64,000 nucleotides of DNA from Chitinophagales bacterium (GTDB lineage: Bacteria; Bacteroidota; Bacteroidia; Chitinophagales; Saprospiraceae), in the NCBI GenBank assembly GCA_013299105.1, contig JAAFJY010000012.1, positions 1 through 64,000 on the forward strand, in the 5' to 3' direction. Below, piece by piece: positions 43,845 through 51,747 of this stretch. Position 1 is the first letter of the stretch; every line of letters begins with the position of its first letter. The position numbers and the translations under genes were made by a program. The notes under the pieces are model-generated. The model ran no database searches and had not been told where the DNA came from. It saw nothing but the letters and a program-made list of their open reading frames with translations.

Positions 43845-45365
43845 ATGCATCCAACCTTAATCGCTCAAATCGCTAAACATCTGCCAGATGTCAACCTTAA
43901 AGACGCAGGTTTGCAAGCGCTGTTGGGTGCGATATCGCTCCATTATGATACCATGGAACGTGACAAAAGACTCACCGAACACGCGTTTGAGGTCAGTGAA
44001 AGAGAGTACCAGGAAATATTGAACGACTTACGGAGAGAAAACGAACTCAAGCAAGAGTCCATCTCAAAAATCAAGGCCGCTACCCAAGCCCTGAACCCTA
44101 ATCCAAGCCCCAGCGAGCAAGGAGAACTAAAAGGCGAAGAACTATTGGATGTGATCCGTTTCTTGGAACAACAAATCCAGGAAACCAAACACCTGGAGGA
44201 AGAACTGCTCAAAGCCAAAGAAGCAGCCGAATCCTCCTCAAAAGCCAAGAGTAATTTCCTATCGGTGATGAGCCACGAGATTCGTACACCGCTCAACGCC
44301 ATCATCGGCTACATCCATTTGTTGTCGAATGAAAATAGCCATCAAACACAGGAAGAATACCTCAAAGCCATCAGTATTTCTTCCCAAAACCTACTCAATC
44401 TGGTCAATGACATCCTCGATTTTTCTAAAATTGAAGAAGGTCGAATAGAATTTCAAATGCGCAAGATCAATGTGCGCAACATGGTCCAGGAACTGAAGTT
44501 GGCCAATGCCTTCAAAGCCAGCGAACGGGAAAATAAAATCACCGTCATGCTGGACCAAGACCTGCCTGAACATGTACTGGGAGATGAAGTGCGCCTGAGC
44601 CAAATCCTCAATAACTTGATTTCCAATGCCATCAAGTTTACCAATGGAGGACAAATCAGCATTGAAATCAACAAAATAAGTGAGAATAATACCAAAGTTT
44701 GTTTACAATTCAAGGTCAAAGACACAGGTGTTGGCATTGCGCCCGAAGCCAAGTCAATCATTTTTGAGCGCTTCACCCAAGCCAATTCAGAGATCAATCG
44801 CCAGTACGGTGGTTCGGGGCTGGGCTTGTCGATTGTGAAAAAACTGCTCGAATTGCAGGGAAAAACCATCGAATTGGAAAGTGAGTTGGGCAAAGGGTCT
44901 ACTTTTTTCTTTGACATGTCATTTGAAAAAGACCCTGATGAAGACAGCCAGCGCGGCAAAAACCCTGAGAAGCAAGCCCCTGATTTGAGCGGGGTGCGTA
45001 TTCTTTTGGTAGAAGACATGTACCTCAACAGCATCATGGCCAAAACCATGCTGAGTAACTGGAAAGCAGAAGTAGAATTGGCCGAAAATGGACAAATAGC
45101 CCTAGAGATGTTCAAAGAACGGCATTACGACTTGATCCTGATGGACCTGCAAATGCCCGTGATGGATGGCATCACAGCTACCATCAAAATCCGATCCCTG
45201 GATCCCAAAGTGCCAATCATTGCACTCACCGCCTCATCCTCTTTTGAAACACAGAATGAAATCAAGTCCAGCGGCATGGATGACTACATTTCTAAGCCTT
45301 TTAATCCCTATTCTTTGTTTGAGACGATCAAAAAATATGTGAAAGTTGAGTACACGAATTATTGA
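43845..45365 (+). CDS. Soluble hybrid histidine kinase with receiver domain
   Basis: 506 residues from the ATG at 43845. Residues about 1-130 are coiled coil without any membrane segment or PAS/GAF domain. HisKA follows (NFLSVMSHEIRTPLNAIIGY, His at about 147), then HATPase_c (N box NLISNAIKFT, G1 DTGVGIAP, G2 GGSGLGLSIVKKL) and a receiver at about 385-500 (VRILLVEDMYLNS, phospho-acceptor in LILMDLQMPVMDG, IIALTA, DDYISKPF). The lack of its own sensor and the FIST gene just upstream indicate that FIST supplies the input. No dedicated output regulator is next to it. Confidence 0.9.
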   Translation: MHPTLIAQIAKHLPDVNLKDAGLQALLGAISLHYDTMERDKRLTEHAFEVSEREYQEILNDLRRENELKQESISKIKAATQALNPNPSPSEQGELKGEELLDVIRFLEQQIQETKHLEEELLKAKEAAESSSKAKSNFLSVMSHEIRTPLNAIIGYIHLLSNENSHQTQEEYLKAISISSQNLLNLVNDILDFSKIEEGRIEFQMRKINVRNMVQELKLANAFKASERENKITVMLDQDLPEHVLGDEVRLSQILNNLISNAIKFTNGGQISIEINKISENNTKVCLQFKVKDTGVGIAPEAKSIIFERFTQANSEINRQYGGSGLGLSIVKKLLELQGKTIELESELGKGSTFFFDMSFEKDPDEDSQRGKNPEKQAPDLSGVRILLVEDMYLNSIMAKTMLSNWKAEVELAENGQIALEMFKERHYDLILMDLQMPVMDGITATIKIRSLDPKVPIIALTASSSFETQNEIKSSGMDDYISKPFNPYSLFETIKKYVKVEYTNY

Positions 45366-45380
45366 TGCCTACTGTTGTGG

Positions 45381-45833
45381 TCACACGCCAAACTGACGCA
45401 AATGGTGATCGGTATGCATACTCAACAGGCGGTCCCATTCAGCTCCATTCATGTTACCGAAAAATGGGTGTGGGTCTTTGGTCAACCCACCGTGCCCGCC
45501 AGTAGAGACTTGGTGCAATTTGGCAATCAGTTCAGCCTTTGATTTTTCAAAATCCTGCGGATCGACAATTTTGAAATTCGGCACCGTAGGCGAGTTGTGT
45601 TCAAAAGGCTGGCCGCTGGTGATGTAACGTTTCTTGGCCCATCCACCAATCAGAAAAGCAATAAAATTGCGCTTGAGTTTCAGTTCACCAGTGGCTACTT
45701 GAAAAGGCTTGGAGGCGTGTGCCATCATTTGGGCCACGTCCATTTTTCCCCATTGAGCAGGTGTATTTGGGGTTAGGCGATTGATTCTATCGATGGTGGC
45801 TTCCAGGTCAGAAGGGTTGAAGATGCTGCCCAT
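45381..45833 (-). CDS. DUF1569 (DinB-like) protein
   Basis: 150 residues. It opens with SIFNPSDLEATIDRINRLTPNTPAQWGKMDVAQMMAHASKPFQ, with the first metal-type histidine in MMAHA, and ends with NGAEWDRLLSMHTDHHLRQFG, where the HTDHH motif supplies the remaining histidines. This is the DUF1569 pattern, a four-helix bundle related to DinB/YfiT metalloproteins. The biochemical role is not established; relatives are thiol-transferase or hydrolase candidates. It converges on the kinase gene, 15 bp apart, and has a good promoter of its own. Confidence 0.85.
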   Translation of the reverse strand: MGSIFNPSDLEATIDRINRLTPNTPAQWGKMDVAQMMAHASKPFQVATGELKLKRNFIAFLIGGWAKKRYITSGQPFEHNSPTVPNFKIVDPQDFEKSKAELIAKLHQVSTGGHGGLTKDPHPFFGNMNGAEWDRLLSMHTDHHLRQFGV

Positions 45834-45849
45834 AGCTTTATATTTTGGA

Positions 45850-45879
45850 CAAAAATACGGTAAATTGTGTATTGTGCAA
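45850..45879 (-). promoter_or_regulatory. Promoter of the DUF1569 gene
   Basis: On the minus strand TTG (45879-45877), 19 nt, TATTTTTG (45857-45850). Both elements fit the Bacteroidota consensus. Predicted leader about 10 nt. Confidence 0.6.
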
Positions 45880-45949
45880 GTATTTATAAAATTTTTTGTT
45901 GATTATTTTGTTTTAAACTCTTTTTCTGCTGAATTTTTAAGAGAGTTTC

Positions 45950-46210
45950 CAGCAGCTGTGAATTCTGAAAATTCTGGTTTGGCCAACGTCACGCAAGTAA
46001 TTCTGTAATTCTGAAAACTTCAGAGAAGATTCAGTAGCTGTAAATTTTATAATTTTCATGGTGAACATGAAGCGATTATGACCGCGAAGCGGGCCAATTC
46101 TCTAATTCTTTCAAATTCTGGTTTAGAAAAAATTGGTCAACGTCACACAAATAATTCTGGAATTCTGACTTTCTGAAAATTCTGGTTCAGACAAAAAACG
46201 TAGTTCAGAC
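45950..46210. repeat. Dispersed intergenic repeat, TTGCGTGACGTTGACC family (copy 4, inverted, double)
   Basis: Two inverted cores, GGCCAACGTCACGCAAG at about 45981 and TTGGTCAACGTCACACAA at about 46133, are each surrounded by AATTCTGAAAATTCTGG-type units, with GACCGCGAAGCGGGCC between them. It occupies most of the space before the TlpA-like gene at 46323. Confidence 0.7.
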
Positions 46211-46322
46211 AAAAAACACCTCGTTTGATTGTTTAGACCACCTTTCTCCGAAGTTTTCAGAATCAACCAACCAATTTTCCGAAATTTGCATCGTTAATCG
46301 AAAACATTCAAGACAAAAGACA

Positions 46323-47741
46323 ATGAAACACTGGTCAGTTCTGATTTTTGCATCGTTGATCAAGACCCTGGTTTTTGCCCAAGTTGGTCATCAAATCACC
46401 GTGAAAATTGAAGGTTTTACTGAAAAAAACCTCTTGCTTGGCTATTACCTGGCCGACAAGCAATATGTACTGGATACTGCCGAGGTAAATGCCAAGGGTG
46501 AGTTTATCTTCTCAGGCGAAAAGCCCCTCGATCCGGGCATGTACATCGCCGTTTTACCACCCAAGAATGACTTTTTCCAGTTTTTGGTAAGCAAGGAAGA
46601 GCAGAAGTTCTCGATCAATACCAAGGCAGATCGCCCCGGCGAAAACCTCAAATTTGTGGGCAGCAAGGACAATGCCTTGTTCTATGACTATGTAAATTAC
46701 CTGGGCAGCTTGCGCCCCCAAGCCGAAAAAATCAGCAAGGATTCCGAAACCGCTGACGAGGCCACCAAAGCCAAGCTCAATACCCAAATGGACGCCCTGA
46801 ACAAGCAAGTAGCCGATTACCAAAACAGTTTTGTACAAAAAAACGCCGGGACCCTGGCCGCAGCTATCGTCAAAGCCAATATCAACGTGGATCCACCCGC
46901 TGAAATCAACCAACTCAGCGGCGAAGAAAAACAAGTGAAACTCTGGACCTGGACCCGCGAGCATTTTTTTGACAACATGCCCTTGGGCGACAATCGCCTG
47001 CTGCGCACCCCTTTTTACTTCCAGCGCATCGACTACTACATCAACAAGCTGACGGTACAAGCCCCCGATTCGATCATCCAGGCCCTGGACCGCATCTACA
47101 AACTGATGGAGCCCGCTGAAGAGGCCTACAAGTTTTATGTGATCCACTACCTCAACTACTATGCGGCCTCCAAGTACGTGGGCTTTGATGCAGTGTACGT
47201 ACACCTGGCCGAAAACTACTACGGCTCAGGCAAAGCCAAATGGGCCAATGAAGAATCGATCAAAAAAATCACCGAGCAGGCCCGCAAACTCAAGCCCCTG
47301 CTGATCGGCAAAACCGCCCCTGACATTTACCTGGAGCGCGACGGACAAACGAAAATGCTCAGCCAAATTCAGTCGCCTTGGACACTGCTCTACTTCTGGC
47401 GCTACGATTGTGGCCACTGCAAGGAGTCGATGCCCGCCATGAAAAAATTCTTTGAAACCTTCAAAGACAAGGGGGTTACGCTGGTGGCCATTTGTGTGAA
47501 GAACCAGAATGAACAAGGCGAGTGCAAGAAATTCATCGACGAACAAGGCATCGGGGCCTGGTACCATGCTTTTGACCCCACTGGCCGCTACTATGCCAAT
47601 TACAATGTAGAAACTACCCCCCAAATGTACATCCTGGACGAAAACAAAAAGATCGTTTCCAAGCAAGTGCCTTCTGAAGACCTGAATGAAGTGATGGACA
47701 AAATCATTGAGATGAGGAAAAAGGAGGGGGTTAGGGAGTGA
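46323..47741 (+). CDS. TlpA-like thioredoxin-fold protein with DUF4369-type N-terminus (paralogue)
   Basis: 472 residues. Signal peptide 1-19 (LVFAQ). DUF4369-like domain about 22-115 (ITVKIEGFTEKNLLLGYYLADKQYVLDTAEV), helical middle (LTVQAPDSIIQALDRIYKL, nearly the same as in the 7555 paralogue), and a thioredoxin fold with Cys363-Gly-His-Cys366 (YDCGHCK) and cis-Pro loop TTPQMYILD. The CGHC active site is the protein-disulfide-isomerase type, whereas the paralogue has CGNC, so redox potentials may differ. The protein is predicted to be periplasmic. It is followed within 6 bp by an octamer array and then by a MITE. Confidence 0.87.
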   Translation: MKHWSVLIFASLIKTLVFAQVGHQITVKIEGFTEKNLLLGYYLADKQYVLDTAEVNAKGEFIFSGEKPLDPGMYIAVLPPKNDFFQFLVSKEEQKFSINTKADRPGENLKFVGSKDNALFYDYVNYLGSLRPQAEKISKDSETADEATKAKLNTQMDALNKQVADYQNSFVQKNAGTLAAAIVKANINVDPPAEINQLSGEEKQVKLWTWTREHFFDNMPLGDNRLLRTPFYFQRIDYYINKLTVQAPDSIIQALDRIYKLMEPAEEAYKFYVIHYLNYYAASKYVGFDAVYVHLAENYYGSGKAKWANEESIKKITEQARKLKPLLIGKTAPDIYLERDGQTKMLSQIQSPWTLLYFWRYDCGHCKESMPAMKKFFETFKDKGVTLVAICVKNQNEQGECKKFIDEQGIGAWYHAFDPTGRYYANYNVETTPQMYILDENKKIVSKQVPSEDLNEVMDKIIEMRKKEGVRE

Positions 47742-47746
47742 TTTTA

Positions 47747-47770
47747 GTTGAAATGTTGAAGTGTTGAAAT
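47747..47770 (+). repeat. Octamer array, 3' type (three units)
   Basis: GTTGAAAT GTTGAAGT GTTGAAAT, starting 5 bp after the stop of the TlpA-like gene. Confidence 0.75.
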
Positions 47771-47826
47771 GCTTATGAGAAAGGACCAGACGCTTTCGTT
47801 GAAAAAACGGAGGCGTTTGGTGTTTA

Positions 47827-47987
47827 GAGTATGTTTAAAATTTTTTGTTTGCCGTAAAACGGCCCAATTTCGCCTACTCTTCGTTAGGAAAATGCTCATT
47901 ATGCGCTGCATAACTCCGCTTTTCCTGCCTCGATTAGTCAAAATTTGACTCGTTTTCCGCCTATTCCCCCAATATTTAAACATACTC
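47827..47987. mobile_element. 161 bp MITE with GAGTATGTTTAAA terminal repeats and TTA target duplication
   Basis: GAGTATGTTTAAA at the left end and TTTAAACATACTC at the right end are perfect 13 bp inverted repeats. TTA occurs directly outside both ends (47824-47826 and 47988-47990), a 3 bp duplication as left by some IS5-family elements (IS1031 group, TNA). The inside has no reading frame of note. No autonomous partner is in the window. Confidence 0.85.
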
Positions 47988-48026
47988 TTAGTGAAAGGCG
48001 TGAGGTTTTTTGCTTAACTTTTAGCG

Positions 48027-48258
48027 ATGAATCAAGCCAAATACCCCATAGGATTACAAGATTTTGAGAAAATCCGGGAAAACGGTTTTCTATACGTTGA
48101 CAAAACCCAATTGATTCATCAACTGATTAATTCAAAGGGCTATTGTTTGTTTACTCGCCCCTTATTTGACCGATCCCAGGGTAAAAGTTGCCATTGGCGT
48201 GAATTTTTCAAAAGAAAAGCGCAAAATAGAGCAGTTCCTGATCAAAGAAATGACCTGA
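48027..48258 (+). pseudogene. Collapsed AAA-ATPase-like/PD-(D/E)XK protein gene (internal deletion)
   Basis: The start reads MNQAKYPIGLQDFEKIRENGFLYVDKTQLIHQLINSKGYCLFTRP, the exact opening of the AAA-ATPase-like (PF09820) proteins that carry a C-terminal PDDEXK_9 domain. Immediately after TRP the sequence jumps, in another frame, to VKVAIGVNFSKEKRKIEQFLIKEMT and a stop at 48256-48258, the usual end of the same protein family. Some 400 residues between have been lost, including the Walker motifs. This is a clear remnant of a family that is often present in many copies in Bacteroidota. Confidence 0.8.
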
Positions 48259-48281
48259 TCAGTTCCCCAAGTCGCTTTTCT

Positions 48282-48305
48282 CCTCAACCTTTCAACTCCT
48301 CAACT
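48282..48305 (-). repeat. Octamer array, 3' type (three units)
   Basis: On the asparaginase sense strand AGTTGAGG AGTTGAAA GGTTGAGG begins 4 bp after the stop. Confidence 0.7.
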
Positions 48306-48309
48306 AAAT

Positions 48310-48795
48310 TCACTCTTCAAAATTCCCCGTCTTCCGGTTCTTGTGCACCTTGTGCCAATCGAAATAGCGGCCATTCATCACCACATACACCCCCACAGGC
48401 AGGGTTTGCACAAAAGCCAGGGCACTGCCCAGGTTAAAAAAACCGTCCGAGGAATTGCCAAAAGCGTAGGGGATCATGGCTCCGGTGAGCACAATGGTTT
48501 TGCCTTCGATCTGGGCATTGGCCAGGTAAGCGGCGGTTTCCACGATGGTATCGGTGCCGTGGGTGATCACGATTTGGTCGAATTTACAGCGCTGACAATT
48601 GTGGGCAATCACCAAACGGTCCGCCTCGGTCATTTGCAAGCTGTCGATCATCATCAGGGTTTTTACGTCCACGTCCAGGGTGCAGCGGCCGCGCAGCAGC
48701 ATCTTGGGAAGGTGGGTATCCTGAAAATACAACTCCCCCGTGATGTAGTTGTATTCCTTGTCGAAAGTGCCGCCAGTGATGAAAATTTGGATCAT
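48310..48795 (-). CDS. Short asparaginase-domain protein (N-terminal domain only)
   Basis: 161 residues, about half the length of L-asparaginases. The catalytic elements of the N-terminal domain are present: Thr10 (FITGGTFDKEYN), DSLQM at 51-55 (substrate-binding Ser), and Thr81-Asp82 (ITHGTDTIVET), together with VLTGAM. The C-terminal domain that completes the active site between subunits is absent, with a normal stop and no sign of decay downstream. Such single-domain forms recur in Bacteroidota, so this may be a functional variant and not a fragment. Whether it hydrolyses asparagine is open. Transcribed after the aminopeptidase gene. Confidence 0.75.
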   Translation of the reverse strand: MIQIFITGGTFDKEYNYITGELYFQDTHLPKMLLRGRCTLDVDVKTLMMIDSLQMTEADRLVIAHNCQRCKFDQIVITHGTDTIVETAAYLANAQIEGKTIVLTGAMIPYAFGNSSDGFFNLGSALAFVQTLPVGVYVVMNGRYFDWHKVHKNRKTGNFEE

Positions 48796-48805
48796 TTAGA
48801 AAAAA

Positions 48806-48837
48806 GTTGAGGGGTTGAGTAGTTGAGGGGTTGGGAA
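48806..48837 (-). repeat. Octamer array, 5' type for the asparaginase gene (four units)
   Basis: Minus strand: TTCCCAAC CCCTCAAC TACTCAAC CCCTCAAC, ending 10 bp before the asparaginase ATG at 48795. Confidence 0.75.
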
Positions 48838-48848
48838 GAGGGTAAAAC

Positions 48849-50237
48849 TCAGCCCTGACAAGCCGCTTCCACTTCCTCAATCGTTTTAGGAATCGCCGGC
48901 CCTATAATCCTGGGGCCATTGGCGGTGACCAAAACATCGTCTTCGATCCGCACCCCGCTGAAATTACGCCAGTGCTGCAACTCGGCATAGTTGACGAATT
49001 GGGCAAAATGATTGTTTTCCTGCCACTTGTCGATCAAATCGGGGATGAAATACAAACCCGGTTCGCTGGTCATCACATGGCCTTCTTCGAGCTCGCGGGC
49101 CATGCGCAGGGACTTCAGGCCAAACTGGGTGCTGCGGGTCGTCTCCTCATCGTAGCCCAGGTAGTGTTCGCCCAGGTCCTCCATGTCGTGTACGTCCAGG
49201 CCGATCATGTGGCCCAGGCCGTGTGGGAAAAACAAGGCATGTGCCCCCAAGGCCACGATTTCCTCGGTATCGCCTTTTAAGATGTTCAAGCTTTTGAGGC
49301 CCTCGGTGATCACTTTGGAGGCTTTCAAGTGGGCCTCCAGGTGCTTGATGCCGGGCCGCAGCAAGTCGATGGCCGCCAACTGGGCATTGAGTACGATTTG
49401 GTAAATGTCCTTCTGCTGGCTGCTGAATTTTCCATTCACCGGAAAAGTGCGGGTGATGTCCGCGGCGTACTGCATGGCCGAGGCCGCCCCCATGTCGGCC
49501 AAAACCAGGTCACCGTCTTGCAAGACATGGTGGTGCTCGTGGTTGTGCAAAACCTGCCCATTTTTGGTCAAAATGATGGGGTAAGCCAATTCGCCGCCGC
49601 CAGCCAGGGCGATGCCGTGGGCGATGCCCGCCAGCTGGGCTTCTTTCATGCCGGGTTTGCACTGTTTCATCACCGCCAGGTACATGGCTTTGGTGATGGC
49701 CAGGGCCTTTTCCATTTCCACAATTTCGGCGGGCGATTTGCGCTCGCGCAAGCTGATCACAGCTTTGATCAAGGCCGCTGAAGTCCGTTCTTTTTGCTGC
49801 TCAAACGGGATGCCGAGGTACTGGAACAATTGGATTTTGTTTTCCCCACGGTAGGGTGGCAGGTAGTGGACCTGCTGGCCGGATGCCCGCGCAGTTTGCA
49901 GCGCGGCGGCCAGTTCGTTGTAAGGCCGCACTTGCTCAATGCCCACTGCGGCTGCTTGCTCGCTCAGGGCTTTTTGCGGGCCCATCCAGATTTTATCTTC
50001 GATGCTCTGCTCGTTGCCGTACAGGATGACCTCGCCGCTGCTGCAATGCAGGGTCAGCGCCAACACGGGCAGGTTCAGGCCCGTGAAATAGAGGAAATTG
50101 CTGTCCTGCCGAAAGTGATAGGCATTGTCGGTGTAGTTCATTGGGCTGAAATCATTGCCCATCAGGAGGATCAAACCATCGCCGACAGCTAACATGATTT
50201 TGGAGCGGCGCTGGATGTAGGTTTCAGTGTTGAACAT
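48849..50237 (-). CDS. pepP: Xaa-Pro aminopeptidase (aminopeptidase P family)
   Basis: 462 residues from the ATG at 50237; an extension to 50300 only translates an octamer array (NLFNISTLQLSN). N-terminal AMP_N domain (FNTETYIQRRSKIMLAVGDGLILLMG), then a pita-bread M24 domain with the five metal ligands: Asp in LADMGAASAMQYAADITRTFP (two), His in FPHGLGHMIGLDVHD, Glu in MTSEPGLYF and Glu in GVRIEDDVLV. It removes N-terminal residues that precede proline, using two Mn ions. Cytoplasmic. Followed after 53 bp by the short asparaginase gene. Confidence 0.92.
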   Translation of the reverse strand: MFNTETYIQRRSKIMLAVGDGLILLMGNDFSPMNYTDNAYHFRQDSNFLYFTGLNLPVLALTLHCSSGEVILYGNEQSIEDKIWMGPQKALSEQAAAVGIEQVRPYNELAAALQTARASGQQVHYLPPYRGENKIQLFQYLGIPFEQQKERTSAALIKAVISLRERKSPAEIVEMEKALAITKAMYLAVMKQCKPGMKEAQLAGIAHGIALAGGGELAYPIILTKNGQVLHNHEHHHVLQDGDLVLADMGAASAMQYAADITRTFPVNGKFSSQQKDIYQIVLNAQLAAIDLLRPGIKHLEAHLKASKVITEGLKSLNILKGDTEEIVALGAHALFFPHGLGHMIGLDVHDMEDLGEHYLGYDEETTRSTQFGLKSLRMARELEEGHVMTSEPGLYFIPDLIDKWQENNHFAQFVNYAELQHWRNFSGVRIEDDVLVTANGPRIIGPAIPKTIEEVEAACQG

Positions 50238-50246
50238 GTTGTTGTA

Positions 50247-50278
50247 GTTGGAAAGTTGAAGGGTGGAAATGTTGAAGA
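50247..50278 (-). repeat. Octamer array, 5' type for pepP (four units)
   Basis: Minus strand: TCTTCAAC ATTTCCAC CCTTCAAC TTTCCAAC, ending 9 bp before the pepP ATG. Confidence 0.7.
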
Positions 50279-50432
50279 GATTCCACATGATTCGGCGCAA
50301 GATGTACCTTTGTAACGTGTGGTGAATTGCCCTTCCGACCCTTCTTTCAATAGAATTATGGTCACAATATAGGCAAAATCCATGTTAAAATACGCTTGCT
50401 ACAATACTTTCAAATGCCGTGGTGCCCTTTCT

Positions 50433-50464
50433 TTTCAACCCTTCAACTTTTCAACGTTTCAACT
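50433..50464 (+). repeat. Octamer array, 5' type for rnd (four units)
   Basis: TTTCAACC CTTCAACT TTTCAACG TTTCAACT, exact 8-nt period, 110 bp before the RNase D start. With the array at 50247 it forms two back-to-back arrays in a divergent promoter region. Confidence 0.75.
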
Positions 50465-50574
50465 TCTCCTGCAATTTCCCACTTGTTCCTATGTATTGTC
50501 ATTTTTGCAAGGGATATTTGCAAACCCCTTTAGTGAATTGAACACCCATTCAAAAAGCGTTTAGCCCAACAAAT

Positions 50575-51747
50575 ATGCTACCAAACTTCGAACTAATCGC
50601 GACCCCGGATGCACTGGCCCGTTTTGCCCAAACCCACCAGGGGATTGAATGGCTGTGTTTTGATACCGAGTTTGTGGGCGAAAAACGCTTCACTACCCGG
50701 CTTTGCCTCATCCAGGTGGCCTCGGTGCATGGGTTTTTCTTGATCGATCCTTTCCCCCTCAAGGACCTGGGCCCTTTTCTGGCGCTTTTGCAAGATCCGG
50801 CCATCATCAAAATCACCCACGCAGGCGAAAACGATTACCGCTTGTTGTACAATATTTATGGTATTGTGCCCAGCAATACCTTTGATACGCAGATTGCGGC
50901 GGGCTTTTTGGGGCAACGTTATCCTTTGGCTTTCAAAAAACTGGTCGAAACGGAACTGGGCATCATGTTGTCCAAAACCTTCACTGTAGCCGATTGGGAG
51001 GCCCGGCCTTTCAACAAAAACCAGCTCGGCTATGCCTTGGAGGACATTGAGCCCTTGTACGACCTGTGGCAAAAGCAAAGCAAAAAGCTGCAAAAAATCA
51101 AGCGCTTGCACTGGGTGGAGGAAGAATGCCGCCAAATGGAAAGTGAAGATTACTACGCCAAAGACCCCCACCACGAAGCCCTGAACAGCGACCTGATGAA
51201 GTCGCTGAATCAAAGGGAAAAGGTCTTTGTGATCCGCCTGTACGAGTGGCGCCGCAAGCTGGCCGAACAAAAAAACCAGTCGAAGGAAATGGTTTTTCCG
51301 GCCAAAAACATCGGCCCCATAGCCAAGGCCATGCGGGCGGGCAAGGCAGGCCTGCGCGACAACCGTCGCATCCCAGAGCGCTACTCCCGTGACATGTGGG
51401 ACCTGTTCAACGACATGTACCAGCGTGAAATCAGCGAGGAAGAGCGCAAATTGCTGCTACAAATCCCCCGTGAAGAGGAAGAGAGCGCCCACGAAGAGGT
51501 GATGTCGGAATTCATGTACCTGGTGATTCGCCACCGCTGCATGAGGGAGGATGTAGCTTACAGCCTGGCCCTGCCGCGCAATTGGTTCAAAAAAATCAAA
51601 AACGATTCCGCTTTTGCCGAGGAAGTTTTTGGCCAAGGCTGGCGCAAGGAGTTTTTTGGCGATACCTTCACCGAGTGGTTCAAAAACATGGACCAGATTC
51701 GGATCACGGTCAAGGAGGATGCGATTGAGTTTCGGCGTAGGGGGTGA
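50575..51747 (+). CDS. rnd: Ribonuclease D
   Basis: 390 residues. DEDDy exonuclease domain with Asp30-x-Glu32 (CFDTEF), Asp87 (HAGENDYRLL), and Tyr153-x3-Asp157 (YALEDIEPLYDLW). One HRDC domain is clear (REKVFVIRLYEWRRKLAEQKNQSKEMVFPAKNIGPIAKAM), and the remainder is helical. It trims tRNA and other small RNA 3' ends. Typical length for the family. The stop codon (TGA 51745-51747) lies within the first unit of the 266 bp tandem array that fills the next kilobase, so the 3' end of the transcript runs into highly structured DNA. Confidence 0.93.
   Translation: MLPNFELIATPDALARFAQTHQGIEWLCFDTEFVGEKRFTTRLCLIQVASVHGFFLIDPFPLKDLGPFLALLQDPAIIKITHAGENDYRLLYNIYGIVPSNTFDTQIAAGFLGQRYPLAFKKLVETELGIMLSKTFTVADWEARPFNKNQLGYALEDIEPLYDLWQKQSKKLQKIKRLHWVEEECRQMESEDYYAKDPHHEALNSDLMKSLNQREKVFVIRLYEWRRKLAEQKNQSKEMVFPAKNIGPIAKAMRAGKAGLRDNRRIPERYSRDMWDLFNDMYQREISEEERKLLLQIPREEEESAHEEVMSEFMYLVIRHRCMREDVAYSLALPRNWFKKIKNDSAFAEEVFGQGWRKEFFGDTFTEWFKNMDQIRITVKEDAIEFRRRG

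Noticed and set aside
50238-50300. N-terminal extension of PepP
   Set aside because: Also a translation of an octamer array; the family starts at FNTETYIQRR.
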